Assembly (NCBI RefSeq): GCF_001942335.1
Contig: NZ_MKKH01000007.1
Span: forward strand, 27,619-91,618
Length of the DNA stretch: 64,000 bases
Reading direction: 5' to 3'
From: Cellulosimicrobium sp. CUA-896
GTDB lineage: Bacteria; Actinomycetota; Actinomycetes; Actinomycetales; Cellulomonadaceae
Part shown: piece after piece, positions 56,813 to 64,000 of the stretch
Position numbering within the stretch: position 1 is the stretch's first letter
How the letters are laid out: each line of letters begins with the position of its first letter
Position numbers and translations under genes: made by a program
The notes under the pieces: model-generated
What the model saw: the letters and a program-made list of their open reading frames with translations, nothing else
Database searches by the model: none
Told to the model about the DNA's origin: nothing

Positions 56813-58540
56813 GTGACCCAGCAGCCCTTCGACCCGATCGCGCCGCACGCCGCCGCGTCCGGCGCGTTCGCCCCCCGCCACGTCGGGCCCCGCGGTCGCG
56901 AGATCCGGGCCATGCTCGACCAGCTCGGCCTCGACTCGCTCGACGCGCTCGTCGACGCCGCGGTCCCGGCCTCCATCCGCACCGACCGGCCGCTCGACCT
57001 CCCGGCCGCGCGGACGGAGACCGAGGTGCTCGACGACCTGCGCGCGCTCGCGGCGAAGAACGTCGTCAAGACGCAGATGATCGGCCTCGGCTACTACGGC
57101 ACCGTCACGCCCCCGGTCATCCGCCGCAACGTCCTCGAGTCCCCGGCCTGGTACACCGCCTACACGCCGTACCAGCCGGAGATCTCGCAGGGTCGCCTCG
57201 AGGCCCTGCTCACCTTCCAGCAGGTGGTCGAGGACCTGACGGGTCTCGACGTCGCGAACGCGTCGCTCCTCGACGAGGCCACCGCCGTCGCGGAGGCGGT
57301 GGCGCTGATGTGGCGGGCGTCGCGCGCGAAGACCGGGTACGTGGTGGTCGACGCCGACCTGTTCCCCCAGACGCTCGCCGTCACCCTGGGCCGCGCGCGG
57401 GCCGTGGGCCTGCCGGTGGTCGTGGCGGACCTCTCCGGCGGCCTCGCGGCCGGGCTGGCCGCCGCGCGTGCGGCCGGCGAGTACCCGCAGGACGTGGCCG
57501 ACGACGCGACGCTCGTCGGCGTGGTCGTGCAGCAGTGCGGGGCGTCGGGCCGGGTCGTCGACTGGGCGCCCGTCGTCGCGGAGGCGAAGGAGGCGGGCGC
57601 GCTCGTCACCGTCGCGGCCGACCTGCTCGCGCTGACCCTGCTCGCCTCGCCCGCCGAGCTCGGTGCCGACGTCTCCGTCGGCTCCGCGCAGCGCTTCGGC
57701 GTCCCCCTGTTCTACGGCGGCCCGCACGCGGCGTTCATGGCGGTCCGCAAGGGTCTCGAGCGCTCGCTGCCGGGTCGCCTGGTCGGCGTCTCCGTCGACG
57801 CGGACGGCGACACCGCCTACCGCCTCGCGCTCCAGACGCGCGAGCAGCACATCCGCCGCGAGAAGGCGACGAGCAACATCTGCACGGCGCAGGCGCTCCT
57901 CGCCATCGTGGCGTCGATGTACGCGGTCTACCACGGCCCCGACGGCCTCCGGGCGATCGCCGAGCGCACCCACGGCCGCGCCACGACGCTCGCGGCGGCG
58001 CTCCGCGCCGGCGGCGTCACCGTCGAGCACGACGTCTTCTTCGACACGGTCCGCACCGTCGTCCCCGGCCGCGCGAAGGCCGTCGTCGAGGCCGCCGCCA
58101 CGGCAGGCATCAACCTGTACAACCCCGACGCGGACCACGTACAGATCGCCTGCGACGAGACCACCACCCCCGCGACCCTCACCGCGGTCCTGGAGGCCTT
58201 CGGCCTCGCGACCCCGGACCTCACGACCGCGGCGAGCGGTGAGCCGACCGCCAAGGCGGGGGCGGCGGCGTCGGATGCGAAGGGCGTAGAAGCCGCGCGG
58301 GTGGACGGACAGCCGGCGGAGGAAGGTGACGGCGCGGCCAGCCCGAGCACCGAGGCCGCCTCCCCCGCCGGACCCGACCACGGGCTCCCCGCCTGGGCGA
58401 CCCGCACGACGCCGTACCTCCAGCACCCCGTCTTCCACCTGCACCGCTCCGAGACCGCCATGCTCCGCTACCTGCGTCGCCTGTCGGACAAGGACCTCGC
58501 GCTGGACCGGACGATGATCCCGCTGGCTCGTGCACGATGA
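56813..58540 (+). CDS. gcvP: Glycine dehydrogenase (decarboxylating), N-terminal part
   Basis: P-protein of the glycine cleavage system. GTG at 56813 follows GGAGGT and the riboswitch; an upstream ATG lies inside the riboswitch and is not used. N-half motifs: [33 protein letters not shown]. An Ala/Gly/Glu-rich linker of about 50 residues (58210-58390) precedes [19 protein letters not shown]. The frame then breaks at 58525-58526: GG for GGG in the GSCTMKLN motif. What follows is an artefactual-looking duplication; the gene continues at 59167. Removing 630 bp and adding one G gives about 1027 residues. Confidence 0.9.
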   Translation: MTQQPFDPIAPHAAASGAFAPRHVGPRGREIRAMLDQLGLDSLDALVDAAVPASIRTDRPLDLPAARTETEVLDDLRALAAKNVVKTQMIGLGYYGTVTPPVIRRNVLESPAWYTAYTPYQPEISQGRLEALLTFQQVVEDLTGLDVANASLLDEATAVAEAVALMWRASRAKTGYVVVDADLFPQTLAVTLGRARAVGLPVVVADLSGGLAAGLAAARAAGEYPQDVADDATLVGVVVQQCGASGRVVDWAPVVAEAKEAGALVTVAADLLALTLLASPAELGADVSVGSAQRFGVPLFYGGPHAAFMAVRKGLERSLPGRLVGVSVDADGDTAYRLALQTREQHIRREKATSNICTAQALLAIVASMYAVYHGPDGLRAIAERTHGRATTLAAALRAGGVTVEHDVFFDTVRTVVPGRAKAVVEAAATAGINLYNPDADHVQIACDETTTPATLTAVLEAFGLATPDLTTAASGEPTAKAGAAASDAKGVEAARVDGQPAEEGDGAASPSTEAASPAGPDHGLPAWATRTTPYLQHPVFHLHRSETAMLRYLRRLSDKDLALDRTMIPLARAR

Positions 58541-59338
58541 AGCTCAACGCGACGGCGGAGATGGAGGCGATCTCCTGGCCGGGGTTCGCGGACCTGCACC
58601 CGTTCGTGCCGGCGGACCAGGCGCAGGGGTACGCGGAGCTGATCGACGGCCTGGAGTCCGCGCTGGCGGAGATCACGGGTTACGCGGGGGTCTCGGTGCA
58701 GCCGAACGGCCGGTCGCAGGGCGAGCTCGCGGGGCTGGCTGGCGATCCGCGGGTACCACGTGTCGCGCGGCGACGCGGACCGCGACGTGATGCCGTGACT
58801 CCGGCGCCGGCGCCGACGGGCACGGACGAAGCGCCGCTGCGAGCTCCTTGACTACTCGCGGTCCGCGGACCGACCGACCCCCGCGTCGGCAAGGCCCGCC
58901 AGCGCCTCGCGATCAGCCCTGTATGACCCCGGGCAGCCTGGCACCCCGCGCCCCCGTCCGGCTCGCCGGCGGCAGCTCGGCGAGCAGGCTCGACCCCGCC
59001 CCGCCGGACCGACCCACGCGTCCCGCCGGCACCCGCACCCACTCCGCGTCCACGCCCGTCCTACACCTCCGCACCGCTCCGAGACCGCCCATGTCGCTAC
59101 CTGCGACTCGCTGCTCGGACAAGGCCTCGCGCTGGACCGGACGATGATCCCGCTGGCTCGTGCACGATGAAGCTCAACGCGACGGCGGAGATGGAGGCGA
59201 TCTCCTGGCCGGGGTTCGCGGACCTGCACCCGTTCGTGCCGGCGGACCAGGCGCAGGGGTACGCGGAGCTGATCGACGGCCTGGAGTCCGCGCTGGCGGA
59301 GATCACGGGTTACGCGGGGGTCTCGGTGCAGCCGAACG
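58496..59338 (+). repeat. Direct duplication, 630-bp offset, with opposite-direction decay (probable assembly join)
   Basis: 58496-58708 is identical to 59126-59338 (213 bp). Past 58708 the first copy degrades with indels and substitutions; before 59126 the second copy degrades the other way. 58790-59060 is barely recognisable gcvP. This is what two overlapping contig ends, joined unmerged, look like. Confidence 0.85.
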
Positions 59339-60525
59339 CCGGGTCGCAGGGCGAGCTCGCGGGGCTGCTGGCGATCCGCGGGTACCACGTGTCGCGCGGC
59401 GACGCGGACCGCGACGTGTGCCTGATCCCGGCGTCGGCGCACGGGACGAACGCCGCGTCGGCGGTCCTGGCCGGGCTGAAGGTCGAGGTCGTCGCGACGG
59501 CGCCGGACGGCGAGGTGCTGCTCGACGACCTCCGGGCGAAGCTCGAGAACCACGGCCCGCGCGTGGCGGCGATCATGATCACGTACCCGTCGACGCACGG
59601 CGTGTACGAGGAGCACGTGCGCGAGGTGTGCGACCTCGTCCACGACGCGGGCGGGCAGGTGTACATCGACGGCGCGAACCTCAACGCGCTCGTCGGCCTG
59701 GCACGGCCGGGGGAGTTCGGGGGCGACGTCTCGCACCTGAACCTGCACAAGACGTTCTGCATCCCGCACGGCGGGGGCGGACCGGGGGTCGGACCGGTCG
59801 CGGTGGCCGAGCACCTCGTGCCGTTCCTGCCCGGCGACCCGCTGGTCGCGTCGCCGTCCGCCACGCCCGTGTCGGGGACGCGCTTCGGTTCCGCCGGCAT
59901 CCTGCCGATCTCGTACGCCTACGTGGCGCTCATGGGCCCGGACGGGCTGACGGAGGCGACGAAGGTCGCGGTCCTGGCGGCCAACTACGTCGCGTCGCGG
60001 CTGCACCACCACTTCCCCGTCCTGTACACCGGGCCGAACGGTCTGGTCGCGCACGAGAGCATCCTCGACCTGCGCCGGATCACGGCGGAGACGGGCGTCA
60101 CGGCGGAGGACGTCGCGAAGCGCCTCATGGACTACGGGTTCCACGCCCCGACGCTGTCGTTCCCGGTCGCCGGCACCCTCATGGTCGAGCCGACGGAGAG
60201 CGAGGACCTCGCCGAGCTGGACCGGTTCGTCGACGCGCTCGTGGCGATCCGCGGCGAGATCGACGCCGTGGCGTCCGGCCGCTGGTCGGTCGAGGAGTCG
60301 CCGCTGCGCGGCGCGCCGCACACCGCCGCCGCCCTCACCGCCGACACGTGGGGCAGGCCGTACTCGCGGGAGCTCGCGGCGTACCCCGTGGCGAGCCTGC
60401 GCGGCGCGAAGTACTGGCCGCCGGTGCGGCGCGTCGACGGGGCGCGGGGCGACCGGAACCTGGTGTGCTCGTGCCCGCCGATCGAGTCGTACGCGTCCGC
60501 TCCGCAGACGGCGCCGCTGTCCTGA
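59167..60525 (+). CDS. gcvP: Glycine dehydrogenase (decarboxylating), C-terminal part
   Basis: 452 residues from the ATG of [11 protein letters not shown] to the stop, in the same frame that a one-base repair of the N-part would reach. [19 protein letters not shown] contains the PLP lysine; [12 protein letters not shown] and [16 protein letters not shown] fit the C-half of GcvP. It is almost certainly one polypeptide with the part at 56813-58540. PLP-dependent glycine decarboxylation feeds the lipoyl arm of GcvH. Confidence 0.9.
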   Translation: MKLNATAEMEAISWPGFADLHPFVPADQAQGYAELIDGLESALAEITGYAGVSVQPNAGSQGELAGLLAIRGYHVSRGDADRDVCLIPASAHGTNAASAVLAGLKVEVVATAPDGEVLLDDLRAKLENHGPRVAAIMITYPSTHGVYEEHVREVCDLVHDAGGQVYIDGANLNALVGLARPGEFGGDVSHLNLHKTFCIPHGGGGPGVGPVAVAEHLVPFLPGDPLVASPSATPVSGTRFGSAGILPISYAYVALMGPDGLTEATKVAVLAANYVASRLHHHFPVLYTGPNGLVAHESILDLRRITAETGVTAEDVAKRLMDYGFHAPTLSFPVAGTLMVEPTESEDLAELDRFVDALVAIRGEIDAVASGRWSVEESPLRGAPHTAAALTADTWGRPYSRELAAYPVASLRGAKYWPPVRRVDGARGDRNLVCSCPPIESYASAPQTAPLS

Positions 60526-60562
60526 GCCGCCGACCTGCCGGCCCCCACCGAGAGGACCTCGC

Positions 60563-61777
60563 ATGACGACCGACCCCCGCGCCGCGGACGCCGCGCACGA
60601 CCGGCTGAGCCCGCTCCACGACGAGCACGTGGCGCTCGGCGCGCACCTGACGAGCTTCGGCGGCTGGCAGATGCCGCTGCGGTACACGTCGGACCTCGCT
60701 GAGCACCGCGCCGTGCGCGAGGCCGCCGGGCTGTTCGACCTCTCCCACATGGGAGAGGTCGAGGTCACGGGACCGGGCGCGGCGGCCGCGCTCGACCACG
60801 CGCTCGTCGGGCACCTGTCCGCCGTGACGCCCGGCAGGGCGCGGTACACGATGCTCTGCGCCGAGGACGGGTCGGTCCTCGACGACCTCGTCGTGTACCG
60901 GCTCGACGTCGAGCGGTTCCTCGTCGTCGCGAACGCCGGCAACGCCGACCTCGTGGCGCGCGAGCTGATCGCGCGCGCGGACGGCTTCGAGGCCGTCGTC
61001 ACCGACCGGGGGAGCGCGACGGCGCTGATCGCCGTGCAGGGGCCGCGCGCCGAGGAGATCGTCGCGGGGCTCGTGGAGGCCGGGGAGGACGCGGCGCCCA
61101 CCGAGAGCGGTGTACAGGTCGTGCGCGACATGAAGTACTACGCCGCCGCACCGGTGACGCTGACCGCGGGGGACGGCGCGGTCGAGGCGCTCGTGGCACG
61201 CACCGGCTACACGGGAGAGGACGGCTTCGAGCTGTTCGTCCCCGCCCCCCGCGCCGCGGCGCTGTGGCGGACCGTCCTCGACGCCGGGCGGCCGCTCGGC
61301 CTCGTGCCGGCGGGCCTCTCCGCGCGCGACTCCTTGCGCCTCGAGGCCGGGATGCCGCTCTACGGCCACGAGCTCGACACCACCACGACGCCCTTCGAGG
61401 CGGGGCTCGGGCGGGTCGTGAAGCTCGACAAGGCCGCCGCCGACGGCTCGCCCCTGTCGTTCGTCGGCCGGGACGCCCTGGCCGCACGCCGGGCGTCCCC
61501 GCCGGCGCGCGTCCTCGTCGGGCTCCGGGGCCTCGGCCGGCGCCCGGCCCGAGCCGGCTACGCCGTCGTCGCGCCGGGCGGTGGGGGAGAGGCGCCGCAG
61601 GTCGGCACCGTGACGTCCGGCGCGCCGTCGCCCTCGCTCGGCCACCCGATCGCCATGGCGTACGTGACGCCGGAGCTCTCCGCCGAGGGCACCGAGCTCG
61701 CCGTCGACGTGCGGGGGCGCGCCGAGCCCGTGGTGGTCGTGCCGCTCCCGTTCTACCGTCGTCCTCAGCGTCCCTGA
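60563..61777 (+). CDS. gcvT: Glycine cleavage system T protein (aminomethyltransferase)
   Basis: 404 residues. SFGGWQMPLRYTSD, LFDLSHMGEVEV and ARTGYTGEDGFELF are T-protein signatures, the last including the folate-contact region. It transfers the aminomethyl group to tetrahydrofolate and releases ammonia. It lies 37 nt after gcvP and is intact. Length is slightly long because of an Arg/Gly-rich stretch near 305-320. Confidence 0.92.
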   Translation: MTTDPRAADAAHDRLSPLHDEHVALGAHLTSFGGWQMPLRYTSDLAEHRAVREAAGLFDLSHMGEVEVTGPGAAAALDHALVGHLSAVTPGRARYTMLCAEDGSVLDDLVVYRLDVERFLVVANAGNADLVARELIARADGFEAVVTDRGSATALIAVQGPRAEEIVAGLVEAGEDAAPTESGVQVVRDMKYYAAAPVTLTAGDGAVEALVARTGYTGEDGFELFVPAPRAAALWRTVLDAGRPLGLVPAGLSARDSLRLEAGMPLYGHELDTTTTPFEAGLGRVVKLDKAAADGSPLSFVGRDALAARRASPPARVLVGLRGLGRRPARAGYAVVAPGGGGEAPQVGTVTSGAPSPSLGHPIAMAYVTPELSAEGTELAVDVRGRAEPVVVVPLPFYRRPQRP

Positions 61778-61819
61778 CCACCGCCCGCGCGGCGCCCGCC
61801 CTGACAAGGAGCACCCTCC

Positions 61820-62197
61820 ATGACCGACGCCCAGTTCCCGTCCCACCTGCAGTACACCGCCGAGCACGAGTGGGTCGACGGGTCCGACCCGGCCGTCGTC
61901 GGCATCACCGCGACCGCCGCCGAGGCGCTCGGGGACATCGTGTACCTCGAGCTGCCCGAGGTCGGCGCCGAGGTGGCCGCCGGCAGCGTGATCGGCGAGG
62001 TGGAGTCCACCAAGTCGGTGTCCGAGCTCTTCTCGCCGGTGACGGGCACCGTCGTCGAGGTGAACCAGGCGGCCGTCGACGACCCCGCCGTCGTGAACTC
62101 GGACCCGTACAGCGACGGCTGGCTCTTCAAGGTCGACGTCGCCTCGACGGGCGACCTGCTCTCCGCCGAGCAGTACGCCGCGCTCGTCGCGGAGTGA
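61820..62197 (+). CDS. gcvH: Glycine cleavage system H protein
   Basis: 125 residues. Lipoyl-lysine Lys65 in [15 protein letters not shown]; the family motif [13 protein letters not shown] precedes it. The H protein carries the lipoyl arm between GcvP, GcvT and the dihydrolipoyl dehydrogenase, which is not in this window. ACAAGGAGCAC precedes the ATG. Confidence 0.93.
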   Translation: MTDAQFPSHLQYTAEHEWVDGSDPAVVGITATAAEALGDIVYLELPEVGAEVAAGSVIGEVESTKSVSELFSPVTGTVVEVNQAAVDDPAVVNSDPYSDGWLFKVDVASTGDLLSAEQYAALVAE

Positions 62198-62258
62198 CGA
62201 CGCAGGCGGTGGTGGCCCGGGCGCGCGGCGCCGGCCACCACCGCCCCGCGCGCTCGAA

Positions 62259-62274
62259 TGTGACGTAGATCACA
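62259..62274. promoter_or_regulatory. CRP/GlxR-type binding site
   Basis: TGTGACGTAGATCACA fits TGTGANNTANNTCACA exactly, the consensus of CRP-family regulators in actinobacteria (GlxR/Crp). It is 250 bp upstream of the orphan LuxR gene and 60 bp past gcvH. Confidence 0.7.
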
Positions 62275-62419
62275 CACCTTTCCTCCGTCATCCGTGGCTC
62301 CCAGCGCGTCGCCCGTGCCCACCGCGGGGCGCCCCGCGCGCCCGGCCCACCGCGCTGACCTGGCCGAACGCGGCATGACGCCCCGGGACGCGCGTCGTCC
62401 GCGCGCGCCGCGAAGGACG

Positions 62420-62437
62420 TGACGCGAAGTCGCGTCA
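62420..62437. promoter_or_regulatory. Perfect palindrome upstream of orphan LuxR gene
   Basis: TGACGCGA and TCGCGTCA are exact inverted copies separated by AG, about 90 bp before the LuxR ATG. It is a plausible operator. The rest of 62198-62527 has no gene. Confidence 0.55.
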
Positions 62438-62527
62438 TGAATCTCACCCGCACACATCTCTTCCAGTAGCACCAACCGGATCCCGCCACGAGGGGATGAC
62501 GTGACCGGAGAGCACCAGGAGGAGAAC

Positions 62528-62791
62528 ATGAGCACCATCGAACTGGTCCGCCCCGCGGCGGTCCCCTTTCCGAAGGCGCCGACGGCACCGACGCCGCTGG
62601 CCCCGCTGACCCGCCGCGAGCGCGTCGTCCTGTCGAACCTGTCCGAGGACGTGACCCTCGAGCAGATCGCCAGCAAGCTCTTCGTCACCCGCAACACCGT
62701 CAAGTCGCAGGTGCGGAGCCTCTACCGCAAGCTCGGGGTCTCGACCCGCGCCGAGGCGGTCGCCTGGGCACGCGCCGCCGGCCTGCGCTGA
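62528..62791 (+). CDS. Orphan LuxR-type helix-turn-helix protein
   Basis: 87 residues from ATG at 62528 (AGGAGGAG upstream). Only the LuxR C-terminal helix-turn-helix is present (LTRRERVVLSNLSEDVTLEQ, RNTVKSQVRSLYRKLGVSTR), with a 25-residue Pro-rich N-terminus and no receiver or autoinducer domain. Such stand-alone proteins act as DNA-binding regulators in actinobacterial development or metabolism. A CRP-type box and a palindrome lie upstream, hinting at cAMP or autoregulation. Confidence 0.85.
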   Translation: MSTIELVRPAAVPFPKAPTAPTPLAPLTRRERVVLSNLSEDVTLEQIASKLFVTRNTVKSQVRSLYRKLGVSTRAEAVAWARAAGLR

Positions 62792-62852
62792 CACCCGGCG
62801 CCCGCCCTGGGCGCGTCGTCGGTGCCGCTCGCCGACGTGCGAGACTCCGCGT

Positions 62853-63281
62853 ATGACACTGCGCAGACTCGTCGTGGCAGCGGCCATCGTGGACGACCTC
62901 GCGTCGCCCACGCTGCTGCTCGCTGCGCGTCGGACGCGCCCGCTGCACCTGTCCGGGCGCTGGGAGTTCCCGGGCGGAAAGGTCGACCCGGGTGAGACGC
63001 CCGAGGAGGCGCTGCACCGCGAGCTGCGCGAGGAGCTCGGCGTCCGCGTCGAGCTGGGGGAGGAGATCGTCGGGCCCGAGCACGGCACCTGGGTGATCAC
63101 CGACCGGCACGTCATGCGCCTGTGGTTCGCGCGGATCGTCGAGGGCGACCCGCAGCCGCTGGTCGAGCACGACGAGCTCGCGTGGCTCGGGCCGGGGGAG
63201 TGGCTGGACGTCCCGTGGCTCGACGCCGACGTGCCGATCGTCGAGGAGCTCACGCGCCAGGTGGCGCCGGAGGCCGTCTGA
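62853..63281 (+). CDS. Nudix hydrolase (MutT-like)
   Basis: 142 residues. The Nudix box spans residues 42-64: Gly42, Glu48, Arg56, Glu57 and the Glu60-Glu61 pair, with Gly63. GRWEFPGGKVDPGE precedes it. MutT-like enzymes remove oxidised or excess nucleotides. No further specificity can be read. Confidence 0.87.
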   Translation: MTLRRLVVAAAIVDDLASPTLLLAARRTRPLHLSGRWEFPGGKVDPGETPEEALHRELREELGVRVELGEEIVGPEHGTWVITDRHVMRLWFARIVEGDPQPLVEHDELAWLGPGEWLDVPWLDADVPIVEELTRQVAPEAV

Positions 63282-63349
63282 CGCACCGGTGCGCCGGGGC
63301 ACGTGCGGCCCGCGTGCGCGCGCTGCCGCGCCGCGGCACCCTGTGACCC

Positions 63350-63772
63350 ATGGCAGCGACCTTCCCCGTCATCGCCCAGGTCGTCCTGGACACGACCGAC
63401 GCCCGGGCGCTCGCGGAGTTCTACCGTGCGCTCCTCGGGCTCGAGTACCGGCCAGGGGACGAGCCGCCCACCGCGGGCGGGCCGGACGAGAACGGTCACG
63501 ACTGGCTCGTGCTGCGCGGCGGGACGGGCGGTGTCCAGCTCGCGTTCCAGCAGGTGGAGCGGCTCCCGGCCTCGACGTGGCCGGACGCCGACGTCCCGCA
63601 GCAGCTGCACCTCGACTGCACCGTGCCCGACGTCGGCGAGCTCGACCGCCAGCACGCACGCGCCCTGGAGCTCGGCGCGACCCTGCTGCTCGACCGCTCC
63701 GACGACCCGGACGAGCCCCTGCGGGTCTACGCCGACCCGTCGGGCCACCCGTTCTGCCTCTTCGTCGGCTGA
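63350..63772 (+). CDS. VOC-superfamily (glyoxalase-like) protein
   Basis: 140 residues, one vicinal-oxygen-chelate module repeated as two beta-alpha-beta-beta-beta halves. The first half contains LDTTDARALAEFYRALLGLEY and the second HLDCTVPDVGELDRQHARALELG and DPSGHPFCLFVG. Such proteins bind metals for glyoxalase, dioxygenase or antibiotic-resistance roles; this one cannot be assigned. Confidence 0.82.
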   Translation: MAATFPVIAQVVLDTTDARALAEFYRALLGLEYRPGDEPPTAGGPDENGHDWLVLRGGTGGVQLAFQQVERLPASTWPDADVPQQLHLDCTVPDVGELDRQHARALELGATLLLDRSDDPDEPLRVYADPSGHPFCLFVG

Positions 63773-63813
63773 CCAGCCCGACTCGTGCCGTCGAGCACGC
63801 GGACGATCGCCGT

Positions 63814-63868
63814 CGAGCACGACCTTGGTGTCGTCATCGCGCCGAGAACGACATCAAGGTCGTGCTCG
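63814..63868. terminator. Long hairpin between convergent VOC and clpX genes
   Basis: 21-bp arms (63814-63834 and 63848-63868) pair with one mismatch around a 13-nt loop. The position between two convergent gene ends suits a bidirectional terminator. Confidence 0.7.
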
Positions 63869-63877
63869 GCGCGGGGG

Positions 63878-64000
63878 TCAGGCGGTCTTCTCCCGCGGGG
63901 TGCGGGTGCGGGAGGCGGCGGTGGCGCCGGTGCTGCGCGGGACCAGGGTCGGGTTGACGTTGTCGAGCACGACCTCGCGGGTGATCACGACCTTCTCCAC
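63878..64000 (-). CDS. clpX: ATP-dependent Clp protease ATP-binding subunit ClpX (C-terminal end)
   Basis: Minus-strand frame open to the window edge, ending at 63878. The readable tail VEKVVITREVVLDNVNPTLV followed by a basic, Thr-rich end matches the C-terminus of actinobacterial ClpX. Only about 40 residues are visible, so the call rests on this tail. Confidence 0.7.
   Translation of the reverse strand: MEKVVITREVVLDNVNPTLVPRSTGATAASRTRTPREKTA

Noticed and set aside
2660..58526. Widespread pseudogene decay or programmed frameshifting.
   Set aside because: Breaks fall in essential genes, are repaired by one base, and lack slippery-site plus pseudoknot patterns; consensus error is simpler.
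58537..58851. An apparent 104-residue gene starting [10 protein letters not shown].
   Set aside because: It is the truncated first copy of the gcvP join and decays into noise after 58708; not an independent gene.
58790..59120. A possible novel intergenic insert in gcvP.
   Set aside because: Weak similarity to gcvP flanks on both sides, increasing toward the duplicated core, indicates degraded copies of gcvP rather than new sequence.
1..64000. CRISPR arrays, insertion sequences, prophage or attachment sites.
   Set aside because: No spaced 24-40 bp direct repeats, transposase, integrase or phage structural genes were found; the only phage-named gene stands alone.

Overview
The window is very GC-rich, and its first 14 kb carry the conserved near-origin actinobacterial block: rhomboid protease, crgA, DUF881 protein, class E sortase, pabA, pknB, pknA, pbpA, rodA/ftsW, pstP, fhaB, fhaA, then tRNA-Leu(CAG). 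With a secreted pectate lyase, an alpha-xylosidase, a fructan-type locus and a heme/siderophore importer, this suggests a plant-polysaccharide-degrading actinobacterium of the Cellulomonas/Cellulosimicrobium/Isoptericola kind. The genus is an inference.

Layout. 1-13.4 kb: cell-division and cell-wall signalling genes, with pstP-rodA-pbpA-pknA joined by 1-4 nt overlaps. 13.5-18.3 kb: papain-like hydrolase, PRC-barrel-like protein, pectate lyase with duplicated operators, and a PadR/membrane-protein pair under a nested palindrome. 18.3-23.4 kb: a GC-rich repeat cluster and one very large secreted multidomain sugar-dehydrogenase protein with a tandemly duplicated isomerase-like domain. 23.5-27.1 kb: macro-like protein and a FecCDE/FepDGC-type importer with an IdeR/DtxR-like box. 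27.2-33.8 kb: idi, methyltransferase, NmrA-type reductase, PPK2, LMW-PTP, DUF1992 and a polysaccharide deacetylase. 33.9-41.6 kb: a LacI-controlled locus (binding protein, two permeases, GH91 enzyme, LacI, GH32-like enzyme, PfkB kinase) that reads as a difructose-anhydride/inulin-oligosaccharide utilisation system. 41.7-43.8 kb: aminotransferase and EEP-family hydrolase. 43.8-51.4 kb: a second LacI/ABC locus with a YicI-type GH31 alpha-xylosidase and a 2-hydroxyacid dehydrogenase. 51.5-56.4 kb: small membrane proteins, LysR, a malate/lactate-dehydrogenase-like protein fused to an ACT domain, and a formate/nitrite channel. 56.5-62.2 kb: tandem glycine riboswitch followed by gcvP, gcvT and gcvH. 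62.2-64 kb: CRP-type box, orphan LuxR-type helix-turn-helix protein, Nudix, VOC and the 3' end of clpX.

Data quality matters here. About 27 reading-frame breaks occur across the window. Nearly all can be repaired by restoring one base, often in a short G or C run, and they hit essential genes (pknA, pknB, pstP, gcvP). In gcvP a 630-bp offset duplication, whose two copies decay in opposite directions, looks like two contig ends that were joined without merging their overlap. Broken genes are therefore given as single CDS spans with the inferred break positions. Lengths marked 'corrected' assume those repairs.
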